A stretch of DNA of 64,000 nucleotides from NCBI GenBank assembly GCA_903929035.1, contig CAIYTF010000082.1, positions 1 through 64,000 on the forward strand, written 5' to 3'. Made by a program: the position numbers and the translations under genes. Source of the stretch: an uncultured Ignavibacteriales bacterium. Its GTDB lineage: Bacteria; Bacteroidota; Ignavibacteria; Ignavibacteriales; Ignavibacteriaceae. Shown piece by piece: positions 1 to 7,710 of the stretch (within the stretch, counting starts at the first letter, position 1; the number at the start of each line of letters is the position of its first letter). The notes below the pieces were generated by a model, which was not told the DNA's origin, made no database searches, and worked only from the letters and a program-made list of their open reading frames with translations.

Positions 1-1
1 T

Positions 2-451
2 GATGAAATCTCTGTTACCAAAACATCAGGAAATTTGCTTCGTCTTGAAGCTTGGCAAAACACGAGCGGATTTGATGAAAATCTATTTATTGATTATGTA
101 GATATTGATTTCTGTATGGTGCTGCGGGAAGCAGGCTATAAAACATATTTACATAATGAGGTGATAATGCCTCATACTGAAGGTAATATTCAGCGGGTTA
201 AGATTTTCGGACAGACAGCACACGTATTCCATCATACACCAATCCGTTGGTATTATAAAACCAGAAATTTATTATATATTGCAAAAAAACATAAGCACAC
301 TTGTCGGAAACAGATTATAGCGGAAATGAGATATTTAGCGAAAGAAGTGCTTAAAATGATTCTTGTTGAAAAAGATGTTATTAAAAAATGCAGATATATT
401 CTGAAAGGATTTCTTGATCTTAAGGCAGGACGATTTGGAAAAATACGATAA
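2..451 (+). CDS. Glycosyltransferase family 2, C-terminal part (5' end outside window)
   Basis: The reading frame is already open at base 2, so the TTG start in the ORF track is internal and this is the C-terminal ~149 residues of a longer protein. The segment 'FDENLFIDYVDIDFCMVLRE' is the acceptor-side signature of rhamnosyltransferase-like GT2 enzymes, in which an acidic FIDYVD-type motif follows the GT-A core. After it come a basic, aromatic stretch (RWYYKTRNLLYI) and an amphipathic tail, typical of membrane-associated inverting GT2s that add one sugar to a lipid-linked glycan. It is followed at 24 bp by a second GT2 on the same strand, so it belongs to a polysaccharide (O-antigen or capsule) cluster. 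Family assignment is firm; donor and acceptor cannot be read. Confidence 0.85.
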   Translation, partial: DEISVTKTSGNLLRLEAWQNTSGFDENLFIDYVDIDFCMVLREAGYKTYLHNEVIMPHTEGNIQRVKIFGQTAHVFHHTPIRWYYKTRNLLYIAKKHKHTCRKQIIAEMRYLAKEVLKMILVEKDVIKKCRYILKGFLDLKAGRFGKIR

Positions 452-475
452 TATCAATATAAATTTCGCTGTTCT

Positions 476-1417
476 ATGGTTATGAAAGTTTCTGTTCTAA
501 TTGTTAATTTTAAAACTTATTTGCTCCTTGAAGATTGTCTTTCTTCTATCGAAAATTTTAGTCGCGATATTACTTACGAAGTTATTGTTGTTGACAATGG
601 TTCCGATGTCGTTTTACTAAATTCAGTGAAAGAAAAGTTTCCTATCGTTAAATTCTATCCGTTAAATGAAAATATCGGTTTTGCGGCCGCAAATAATTAC
701 GGGGCAAAATATGCAACCGGAGAATACCTGCTTATTTTGAATAATGACACTGTTTTAATTGAAAATACAATTAAATACATTGCTGATTTTGCAGATTCGT
801 TAAAGGAAGATTGTATCGTTGGCTGTAAATTGCTGAACATAGATGGATCATTACAGGAATCAGCTATTGACTTTGATTCATTATCAAATATGGCGGGTGA
901 ATGCTTCTTTCTATACAAGATATTTAAAGCATCAAAATTTTGGAATAGGAATTTTCGCTCTTATGAGCAAGTAACGGATGTCATAGAAACAGATTATGTA
1001 AAGGGTGCTTTCCTATTTATGAGGCGTGCCTCATTTTTGCAATTAAGTGGTTTTGATAAGCGATTTACATTTTATGGTGAGGAGGCAGACCTGTGTTTCA
1101 GATTCAAGCGCGAGGGAAAGCGTGTACTCTATAATCCGGGAACATCCATAATTCATCTTGGCGGTGCAACTACCGATTTGATGCCTTGGTTTAAATTCAA
1201 GCAGCAGCACTTCGCTAAAATAATGTTTTATCAAAAAAACTATTCCGGTATTGAAAGTATTTTGCTAATTGCAATGCACGAGGTCGGAATATTTTTGCGG
1301 GTTTTTGTTTATTTATTTGAAGGTGTAATCTTGTTAAAAAAACAATTGCTTCTAAAGTCGTGGATGTATTTTAAACAGCTATTTATTTATTCTAAGAATA
1401 TTTTTAAAAATACGTAA
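476..1417 (+). CDS. Glycosyltransferase family 2 (rhamnosyltransferase-like)
   Basis: 313 aa. The N-terminus 'KVSVLIVNFKT' is the first beta strand of a GT-A fold, followed by 'VVDNGSD' and the metal/nucleotide-binding 'LNNDT' (DXD-like). 'GAFLFMRRASF...GFDKRFTFYGEEADLCFR' is the acceptor-binding and catalytic acidic region of WcaA/RfbF-type enzymes. The last ~60 residues are hydrophobic and basic and probably lie on the inner membrane. The start could be ATG 476 or ATG 482 (MKVSVL); neither has a strong SD. Its stop overlaps the next start (TAATG), so translation is probably coupled. Likely role: addition of one sugar during surface-glycan repeat assembly. Specificity unknown. Confidence 0.88.
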   Translation: MVMKVSVLIVNFKTYLLLEDCLSSIENFSRDITYEVIVVDNGSDVVLLNSVKEKFPIVKFYPLNENIGFAAANNYGAKYATGEYLLILNNDTVLIENTIKYIADFADSLKEDCIVGCKLLNIDGSLQESAIDFDSLSNMAGECFFLYKIFKASKFWNRNFRSYEQVTDVIETDYVKGAFLFMRRASFLQLSGFDKRFTFYGEEADLCFRFKREGKRVLYNPGTSIIHLGGATTDLMPWFKFKQQHFAKIMFYQKNYSGIESILLIAMHEVGIFLRVFVYLFEGVILLKKQLLLKSWMYFKQLFIYSKNIFKNT

Positions 1418-2622
1418 TGAAAATTCTTCAAATAGCAACGCAAGTTCCGTATCCGCCCAATGACGGAGGCAGAATCGGCATATACAATATAACGAAGTAT
1501 CTTGCCAAACGCGGGCACACTATTGACTTTGTATGCTACCTGAAAGAGTCCGACTATAACATATCATATAAAGCGATGAGCGAGTTCTCAACCCCCTATT
1601 TGCTTTCTGTCAATGCAAAAGATTCTATATGTGGTGCAATAAAAAATTTGTTTTCGCCTGTTCCTTATAATATTTCGAAATTCAAAACAAAGGCACTCGA
1701 ATTATTTCTACGTGACTATTTTACAAAAAATACTCCCGATGTTGTACACGTGGACCATCTGCATTTGGCTTGGGTGATTGATGTAATTAGAGAGTTATCA
1801 GAAGTACCGGTTGTATTAAGGCAGCATAATGTTGAGGGTTTGATTATGCAGCGGTTTTATGAAAAACAGACGAATCCTGTATTAAAATTTTTTGCATATC
1901 TCCAGCACAGAAAATTTATTTCCTACGAACCATTTATGTGTAGAAAATTTGATGTATGCGCTACCATCACGGAAGCAGATGAACGATTGCTGCTTGGTCA
2001 GGATCGGGATATTAGAACAGTGGCAATTACAGCGGGTGTTAACAGTGACTTACTATCTATTGAGCCGGCGAAACAATTTATACCGCATTCTCTTTTTCAT
2101 ATAGGTTCACTCCGGTGGCTGCCCAACATTGATGCACTTGAATATTTCTTTACCAGAATATTCCCCTTAGTTTTAAAGAAACAGCCGGATACCAGATTGT
2201 ATATTTATGGTGAAGGAGCAAACCACATTCGCATCCCAAATGATATTTGCCATGCTGTCGAAATTATAGGATATGTTGAAGATATTTGGCAGGCAATCGG
2301 GGATAAGCAGGTTGGAATTGCCCCATTGCGAATTGGAGGCGGTATGCGCCTAAAGGTTATTGAGTTAATGGCCGCCGGGAAACTGCTTGTTTCAACTTCG
2401 ATTGCAAAAGAAGGAATAGCAGTTGCTGACGGGGTAAACGGCTTGGTTGCTGATACGCCCGAAGAATTTGCCAAAAGAATTGATAATTGTTTTACCGGAA
2501 AAGTTGATGTAAAGTCCATAATAGAAAAAGGACGCGAACTCATTAGAAAAGAATACACTTGGGAAACAATTGCAGAAAAATTTGAAAATGCTTATTTAGA
2601 GGCAATAGCTCGAAAAAAATAA
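1417..2622 (+). CDS. Glycosyltransferase family 4-like (GT-B fold)
   Basis: 401 aa. The N-terminus 'MKILQIATQVPYPPNDGGRIG' is the glycine-rich start of the acceptor domain of GT4 retaining transferases. 'VVLRQHNVEG' is the conserved linker seen in sugar transferases of capsule clusters. The C-terminal donor domain shows 'LFHIGSLRWLPNIDALEYF', and 'IAPLRIGGGMRLKVIELMAAGK' is the E-x7-E-type nucleotide-sugar binding region. The one-base overlap with the upstream GT2 and the 4-bp gap to the next gene place it inside an operon. It is probably cytoplasmic and peripheral to the membrane. The exact sugar cannot be inferred. Confidence 0.9.
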   Translation: MKILQIATQVPYPPNDGGRIGIYNITKYLAKRGHTIDFVCYLKESDYNISYKAMSEFSTPYLLSVNAKDSICGAIKNLFSPVPYNISKFKTKALELFLRDYFTKNTPDVVHVDHLHLAWVIDVIRELSEVPVVLRQHNVEGLIMQRFYEKQTNPVLKFFAYLQHRKFISYEPFMCRKFDVCATITEADERLLLGQDRDIRTVAITAGVNSDLLSIEPAKQFIPHSLFHIGSLRWLPNIDALEYFFTRIFPLVLKKQPDTRLYIYGEGANHIRIPNDICHAVEIIGYVEDIWQAIGDKQVGIAPLRIGGGMRLKVIELMAAGKLLVSTSIAKEGIAVADGVNGLVADTPEEFAKRIDNCFTGKVDVKSIIEKGRELIRKEYTWETIAEKFENAYLEAIARKK

Positions 2623-2626
2623 TTCA

Positions 2627-3877
2627 ATGGGGCTGAAAGAAAGAATCTCGCTAAAATTTGCTATTTTGTACATTATGATTTTTTACAATGTAGTAGTATA
2701 TCCTCAAATGCATTTTTTAGTTTTAGCAATATTTTGGATAGTTTTAGTCATTATCCTTAACGCAAATATTTTCTTTCCTTTAGTTCTCGCGGTGGCGGGA
2801 AAGTATGCGCCTAAAAAAAAAATAAGCGGGCATCATCAACCGCCTGTAACTGTTATTGTAGCTGCATATAATGAAGAAAAGGTGATTGCTCAACGAATAG
2901 AAAATATTCTTGCTCAAAACTATGATCGATCTAAACTTGAAATATTTATAGGCTCCGATGCTTCAAGCGATGGAACAAATGAGATTATTAGGTCTTATGC
3001 AAATAAATACTCAAATGTAAGAGCTTTTATTTTTGACCGGCGACGCGGTAAATCATTCCAATTGAATGATATGGTGCCCCAGGCATCACACCAAATTATA
3101 GTCTTTTCCGATGCAAACACTGTGTTTCAAAGTGATGCAATTCAAAAAATGGTACAACATTTTGAAGATAATCAAGTCGGCGGTGTATGCGGGCAGCTTG
3201 TCCTTACTAACAACAATGAAGAAAGTGACAAAGGTGTAAAAGAGAAACTTTATTGGAGCATAGAAACATTTCTAAAAACTAATGAAGGAAAATTTGGAAT
3301 GGTTATGGGGGCAAATGGCGGCATATATGCAATTCGAAAAGAATTATTTATGCCTATTCATACAAACCCTCCTGCAGGCGATGATATCTCGACCGGACTG
3401 CAAGTAATCCGGCAAGGATTTAAATTGATTTATGAAGCTGATGCAATCGGTATTGAAGTTGTGGGCAAGAATACGATGGCTGAGTATCGGCGTAAAACGA
3501 GGATTGCTGCATTGGGTTTTGGGGTTATTCTTTATTTCCATTCTCTGCTATTCAATAAGAATTTGTTTTTGAGTTATTTGTTTTGGAGTCACAGAGTTAC
3601 CCGGTGGTTTTTGTCTCATTTGCTCATAGTGCTTTTTGTTACTTCGTTTATACTCAGTTTCGATAATACGTTGATTCGACATTTCACTCTATTGCAGATC
3701 ACCTTTTATTTGTTTGCATTTATTGGCTATTTACTTTCAAAGTTTGACATAAATATTTCAATATTTTCTACACCATTTTATTTTGTTCTTATGAATGTCG
3801 CTTTCTTTAAAGGATTTAATCAATTCCTTAAGAAAAAATACTCATTGGCTTGGGAAGCAACAGAAAGACTTACTTAA
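2627..3877 (+). CDS. Membrane-bound processive-type glycosyltransferase family 2
   Basis: 416 aa. The N-terminus has one or two membrane segments (IFYNVVVYP...FWIVLVIILNANIFFPLVL), followed by a cytosolic GT-A domain: 'VTVIVAAYNEEKVI', 'IGSDASSDGT', 'FSDANTVF' (D,D), and 'PAGDDISTGLQVIRQG', where GDD matches the third conserved acidic site. The Q/RxxRW-like motif is relaxed to 'EYRRKTRIAALGF'. Three or four C-terminal membrane segments follow. This architecture matches PgaC/BcsA-like enzymes that couple polymerisation to export, or dolichyl-type single-sugar transferases. The imperfect QxxRW makes strict processivity uncertain. Last of four tightly packed glycosyltransferase genes. Confidence 0.85.
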   Translation: MGLKERISLKFAILYIMIFYNVVVYPQMHFLVLAIFWIVLVIILNANIFFPLVLAVAGKYAPKKKISGHHQPPVTVIVAAYNEEKVIAQRIENILAQNYDRSKLEIFIGSDASSDGTNEIIRSYANKYSNVRAFIFDRRRGKSFQLNDMVPQASHQIIVFSDANTVFQSDAIQKMVQHFEDNQVGGVCGQLVLTNNNEESDKGVKEKLYWSIETFLKTNEGKFGMVMGANGGIYAIRKELFMPIHTNPPAGDDISTGLQVIRQGFKLIYEADAIGIEVVGKNTMAEYRRKTRIAALGFGVILYFHSLLFNKNLFLSYLFWSHRVTRWFLSHLLIVLFVTSFILSFDNTLIRHFTLLQITFYLFAFIGYLLSKFDINISIFSTPFYFVLMNVAFFKGFNQFLKKKYSLAWEATERLT

Positions 3878-3944
3878 GTTTAATTCTATATTTAGAAATG
3901 CTTCTTTACAAGACATTTAGAAATCATTTGGGACTGAATTACCT

Positions 3945-5009
3945 ATGAAAATTTTTACAGATTGCCGCTTCTTCCGAGGCGATATTCCTTGCGTGCTAAG
4001 CAAACAGCATAATGTAACCTGCGAAGGTTGTCTAAGTTATGAAAAAATCGGCAGGCAGATTCTTATAATTAAATTAGGAGCAATCGGCGATGTGATCAGG
4101 ACTACCCCGCTGCTTAGGAAAATCAGAGCAGAATTCCCTGATGCATATATTTGGTGGGTAACTGAAACACCTGATATTCTAACCGATAAATGGGTGGATA
4201 AACGCATCAAACCAAATTTTGAAAATGTAGAACTCCTTAAATGTTTAGAGTTTGACTGGCTGATTAACTTGGACAAAGACCCGATCGCGATTGCTTTAGC
4301 CGCGAAAATAACGGCGAAAAAGAAGTCCGGTTTCACGGTAGATGCTTACGGGCGGAGTACCTATTTCGGATCTGATGCCGAAAAGCATAAGTGGGTCACA
4401 GGCGCATTTGATTCAATTAGCAGGCAGAATACCAAGCACTATGTTCAAGAAATATTGGAAATTGCAGGATATGAATTTGCCGGCGAAGAGTATATACTTG
4501 AAGTGCAGCCCTGTGCATATAATTGGGATATAGATAAAACAAAAAAAGTTATTGGTCTAAACACAGGATGCGGAATCCGATGGCACACGAGATTGTGGCC
4601 TGAAAATCAATGGATAGAATTAGTACGTCTTTTAATAAACTATAACTATGAAGTTGTTCTACTTGGCGGTGCGGATGAAGACGAAAAAAACAAAAGAATC
4701 GCGGCAGAATCAGGCGCAAAATATTTTGGAATTTACCCGCTGAAAACTTTCTTTGCTTTAATGGACAAAACTGATTTGGTAGTCTCTGCCGTTAGTATGG
4801 GCTTTCACGTTGCAGTAGGATTAAAAAAGAAACTTGTACTGTTCAATAACATTTTCAACAAGAATGAATTTTACCTATATGGACGCGGTATTATACTTGA
4901 ACCGGATGGCGGATGCACCTGTTATTTCGCGCAAAGCTGTGACAAGCATTGTATGGATAATTTGATGCCGGCAGCCGTGTTGGATGCAGTTAATAAGCTA
5001 TTGATTTAG
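3945..5009 (+). CDS. Glycosyltransferase family 9 (heptosyltransferase-like) with N-terminal Cys motif
   Basis: 354 aa. The GT9 hallmark 'ILIIKLGAIGDVIRTTPLLR' starts near residue 37, and 'IGLNTGCGIRWHTRLWP' plus 'LLGGADEDEKN' form the ADP-sugar (C-terminal) domain. The enzymes transfer heptose or related sugars during lipopolysaccharide core synthesis at the inner membrane. Before the fold is a short Cys-rich leader (C7, C16, C26, C29: 'TCEGC') that may bind zinc. A second Cys group near the C-terminus ('CTCYFAQSCDKHCM') corresponds to the Cys-containing tail common in WaaC/WaaF. A 67-bp gap separates it from the previous glycosyltransferase. Donor sugar unknown. Confidence 0.88.
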   Translation: MKIFTDCRFFRGDIPCVLSKQHNVTCEGCLSYEKIGRQILIIKLGAIGDVIRTTPLLRKIRAEFPDAYIWWVTETPDILTDKWVDKRIKPNFENVELLKCLEFDWLINLDKDPIAIALAAKITAKKKSGFTVDAYGRSTYFGSDAEKHKWVTGAFDSISRQNTKHYVQEILEIAGYEFAGEEYILEVQPCAYNWDIDKTKKVIGLNTGCGIRWHTRLWPENQWIELVRLLINYNYEVVLLGGADEDEKNKRIAAESGAKYFGIYPLKTFFALMDKTDLVVSAVSMGFHVAVGLKKKLVLFNNIFNKNEFYLYGRGIILEPDGGCTCYFAQSCDKHCMDNLMPAAVLDAVNKLLI

Positions 5010-5055
5010 GATTTGCAGAAGTATATGCCCAAATTGAAGAATATGTTTCCATTTT

Positions 5056-5156
5056 AGGGATCGTTCACAAATTACATTAACAATTTCTCACGCGAAAACG
5101 CAACGACCGCAAAGGAGTATTATGTTAGATGTAAAGGTTATTTCTTGACAAGCCCT
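5056..5156 (-). repeat. MITE-like intergenic element, copy D1 (inverted)
   Basis: About 101 bp. Read on the minus strand it starts AGGGCTTGTCAAGAAATAAC and runs through a Bacteroidota-type core (CTTTGCGGTCGTTGCG, CGTGAGAAA) to an end complementary to its start. It is an inverted partner of copy D2, 110 bp away. The coding strand contains no ORF. The left end on the plus strand (AGGGATCGTTCACAAAT) is slightly diverged. Confidence 0.75.
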
Positions 5157-5265
5157 TATGGTGGTTCAGTATTAAACTTTGCTGAATGGAGAACTATCCG
5201 CGAATTTAATTTTAACAACAAATCTTCGCGTTCTTATTGTCTTCGCCTGAAAAATGAGTTTGTTT

Positions 5266-5366
5266 AGTCCTTGTAACGAAATAACCCATACAACTTCTAA
5301 ATCTAACCTTTGCGGTCGTTGCGTCTTTGCGTGAGAAAGTGTTAATGTTATTTGTGAACAAACCCT
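5266..5366 (+). repeat. MITE-like intergenic element, copy D2
   Basis: About 101 bp, plus orientation. It begins AGTCCTTGTAACGAAATAAC, carries the core CTTTGCGGTCGTTGCGTC, and ends GTTATTTGTGAACAAACCCT. Together with D1 it makes a large inverted repeat around a 109-bp spacer with no recognisable content. The 5010-5511 gap between the GT9 gene and the DUF2721 gene holds these two copies and nothing else I can identify, apart from an AAAGG SD just before the next gene. Confidence 0.75.
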
Positions 5367-5511
5367 GTCATTGATTTCAAAGAGGGCAGCTTTATAGTTT
5401 CTATATCTCTTAAAATGCCATTACTGATACCATCGAAACAATTTCCAATATGGTTGGTTAGAGGGTGTCGGCGTACTCAATCTAAACAAAAAAATAAAGG
5501 TTACTCGATAA

Positions 5512-5991
5512 ATGACTGCTTCAATGTCCATAATAAATATAATACAATCTATGCTTGCGCCCGGTATAATGATTTCTGCTTGCGGATTGTTACTCCTCGG
5601 GATGAACAACAAATATTCTCTCGTAGTGCAGCGTATTCGCTTATTGAATGAAGAAAAAAGAAAATTTATCTCGCGGGCAAGTGATAAACATTTCGTTTAT
5701 GAAGAGGAAGTACGGCTCAAAAGCCTCGCCACTCAGCTCAAATTATTGCATTTCAGGGCAAGACTCGTTCGGAACGCGGTGTTTTCCTATTCAGTAGCAG
5801 TGGGACTTTTCGTGTTCACTTCCCTAATAATCGGGCTTGCATTTGCTCTAAAATTAGAATATCTTGAGGCAATTATTATCGCGTGTTTTTCATTTGGAAT
5901 GCTGAGTGTTCTAATCGGAATATTTTTCGCAGGATATGAAACTCTTCGCGGTTATCAAATCATTAGTTACGAGATACTAGTTGATGAATAA
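5512..5991 (+). CDS. DUF2721 family membrane protein
   Basis: 159 aa. An N-terminal hydrophobic segment (IINIIQSMLAPGIMISACGLLLLGM) is followed by the conserved 'NKYSLVVQRIRLLNEEKR' cytosolic stretch, a charged linker, and two further membrane segments (SYSVAVGLFVFTSLIIGLAFAL; AIIIACFSFGMLSVLIGIFFAGYETL). This three-helix pattern with an R/L-N-E-E linker is diagnostic of DUF2721, a family without an assigned function. An SD (AAAGG) lies 12 bp upstream of ATG. It overlaps the aat start by 8 bp, suggesting coupled translation. Confidence 0.85.
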   Translation: MTASMSIINIIQSMLAPGIMISACGLLLLGMNNKYSLVVQRIRLLNEEKRKFISRASDKHFVYEEEVRLKSLATQLKLLHFRARLVRNAVFSYSVAVGLFVFTSLIIGLAFALKLEYLEAIIIACFSFGMLSVLIGIFFAGYETLRGYQIISYEILVDE

Positions 5992-6595
5992 GAACAGTGT
6001 ATTCTACCCTGATTCTTTTCTTGAACCTGAAAATATGATAAAACTGTATGCGCTTGGAGCTTTCCCAATGGCAGAAAGCAAAGACAGTACTAAAATCAAT
6101 TGGTTTTTACCGGAGCTACGTACAATAATTCCACTTGACTCCTATAACATTCCACGTTCTTTGAAAAAATTTATGCGCGAATGCGGTTATGATGTGCGCT
6201 ATAACACGCGCACACGCGATGTTATAGAATGCTGTGCTAACAGAGAAGATACTTGGATTTCAAAGAAACTTATGAAAGCGTATGATAAACTTATTAAGAA
6301 TGGCTATTTACATTCAGTTGATGTGTTTGACAAGAATGAATTAGTAGGCGGGTTATATGGTATAAGTTATCGCGGAGCTTTTATGGGCGAGTCTATGTTT
6401 TCTTATGTGCCGCAGGCTTCCAAAATTGCATTGGCACACCTCCTCCGGCATTTAGCAAAACAGCAATATATTCTTCTTGATGTGCAATACCAAACACCCC
6501 ACCTGGCAATGTTTGGGGCAAAACAAATATCATTAGACGAGTTTAACCAGATGCTAAAAGAATCCTATAAAATAGATCGCAGTTTTTTACCATAG
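5984..6595 (+). CDS. aat: Leucyl/phenylalanyl-tRNA--protein transferase
   Basis: 203 aa from ATG 5984; the ORF track begins 3 bp earlier at an in-frame TTG. The enzyme adds Leu or Phe from aminoacyl-tRNA to N-terminal Arg/Lys of proteins, marking them for ClpAPS degradation (bacterial N-degron pathway). Visible family motifs are 'YALGAFPMAES', 'WFLPELRTIIPLD', 'ANREDTWIS', 'VDVFDKNELVGGLYGI', 'GAFMGESMFS' and 'LLDVQYQTPHLAMFGA'. Length fits the family. It overlaps the DUF2721 gene and ends immediately beside the convergent Trm112-like gene with no intergenic space, so there is no room for a separate terminator. Confidence 0.95.
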   Translation: MNKNSVFYPDSFLEPENMIKLYALGAFPMAESKDSTKINWFLPELRTIIPLDSYNIPRSLKKFMRECGYDVRYNTRTRDVIECCANREDTWISKKLMKAYDKLIKNGYLHSVDVFDKNELVGGLYGISYRGAFMGESMFSYVPQASKIALAHLLRHLAKQQYILLDVQYQTPHLAMFGAKQISLDEFNQMLKESYKIDRSFLP

Positions 6596-6811
6596 TTATT
6601 CAGTTGCCTTATTGTGTTTTTTCATTACTTCTTTCCATTCTTCTTCTTCCATTATATCAGAATCATCCACAAGCAGCACCGGAATATCGTCAACTATCTT
6701 GTATCTTCTTCTGCTCTCGGATGAAGTTGAAATCAAAAAATCACCATAAAGAACTAAATCAGCCTTTGTTTCAGGGCAGCATATAATTGCAAGCAATTCA
6801 TCGTTTATCAT
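6596..6811 (-). CDS. Trm112-like / UPF0434 (YcaR) small protein
   Basis: 71 aa. 'ELLAIICCPETKADLVL' followed by 'RRYKIVDDIPVLLVDDS' is the YcaR/Trm112p core (normally LLxILACPxxKxxL...GxxYPIxDGIPVLL). Trm112-type proteins are small zinc-binding or zinc-derived modules; bacterial stand-alone members have no settled role. Only the first part of the CxxC pair is recognisable here (CCPETK), so zinc binding is doubtful. Its stop codon abuts that of aat on the other strand. It is the last gene of the minus-strand envelope block. Confidence 0.8.
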   Translation of the reverse strand: MINDELLAIICCPETKADLVLYGDFLISTSSESRRRYKIVDDIPVLLVDDSDIMEEEEWKEVMKKHNKATE

Positions 6812-6825
6812 AATTCTCTTCCAAA

Positions 6826-7695
6826 TTAAAAATACATTCTCATTTTCAGTGTTGGTGCATAATAGGAAATACCTTGTATGCTCTGTTTTTCCATAGATGA
6901 CTCTAACATAATTGATTTATTTTCCGTAACCGCGCCCCATACCGCATTTACCGCACTTAACACGTGATTTATATAAATGGCAATGACGGCTTTTGCGCTA
7001 TAATTGTAATAATCATTTGCCTTGCCGCGCATAATAGCGTAATTTAAAAAAGCCTGCGATACATTGTGGAAATCATCAGTTGGACCACCATTATAATCAT
7101 TCCACCCAGGACTATACTGCGGATATTTCCCTATTAACTCGTAATACTGCTGAAGTCCATATTGTTCGAGATGATGTGAAAAGTTTAATGAGTCTTCATA
7201 TTTATGAAGAATATTCCAATCTACCCGTTTCCAAGGGGGCAGAGTCATATTATTCTCAATCCAGCTAACATTTGACGAATCCCCTCCTATTTTATTTACC
7301 ATCCATTTTGCATATTTAACTGCACTCCACTGCTGATCCGCGACATTTTGAAACGCGGTTGTTTGCTTATCGCCTTTATTGTTATAAATTACTGCCACGC
7401 TAATTGCAGCAGCTTCAACCACGAAAAAAGCTGCTGCCTCATAATAATGTCCAGTATATAGTTCGCCTGCTCCAGGGATTACCAAAGACATTAGCCCTGC
7501 AAGCGCGGGGGATTTTCGTGTTCTTACTTCAGGCAAAATTTCAACCCTTTTTGCTGCAGGCTGTAACTTAGCAATTTCTCTTGAATCATACTGTAAATTA
7601 CCGGATAATCCGTTTTCCACTTGAGAATTTTCCTGAGCAATCATTTCCGAAACACAAAAAATTGACAGAATAAAAAAAACAATAAATAATCTCAT
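6826..7695 (-). CDS. Secreted/membrane DUF5683-like protein
   Basis: 289 aa. A signal peptide (MRLFIVFFILSIFCVSEMIAQ) is followed by a low-complexity linker and 'RKSPALAGLMSLVIPGAGELYTGHYYEAAAFF', which resembles the DUF5683 signature (SPxxAxxxSAxxPGxGQxYN...) of Bacteroidota. Two hydrophobic stretches follow that signature and the region 'AIYINHVLSAVNAVWGAV', the latter also typical of the family. No enzymatic motif is seen. It sits 15 bp downstream of the metalloprotease/barrel gene on the same strand, so it is probably co-expressed and acts at the cell envelope. Function unknown. Confidence 0.65.
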   Translation of the reverse strand: MRLFIVFFILSIFCVSEMIAQENSQVENGLSGNLQYDSREIAKLQPAAKRVEILPEVRTRKSPALAGLMSLVIPGAGELYTGHYYEAAAFFVVEAAAISVAVIYNNKGDKQTTAFQNVADQQWSAVKYAKWMVNKIGGDSSNVSWIENNMTLPPWKRVDWNILHKYEDSLNFSHHLEQYGLQQYYELIGKYPQYSPGWNDYNGGPTDDFHNVSQAFLNYAIMRGKANDYYNYSAKAVIAIYINHVLSAVNAVWGAVTENKSIMLESSMEKQSIQGISYYAPTLKMRMYF

Positions 7696-7710
7696 ATTAT
7701 GTGCCTGATG

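Noticed and set aside
5056-5366. Possible CRISPR array in the repeat-rich gap
   Set aside because: Only two ~100-bp units in opposite orientation, with no short regular repeats or equal spacers.
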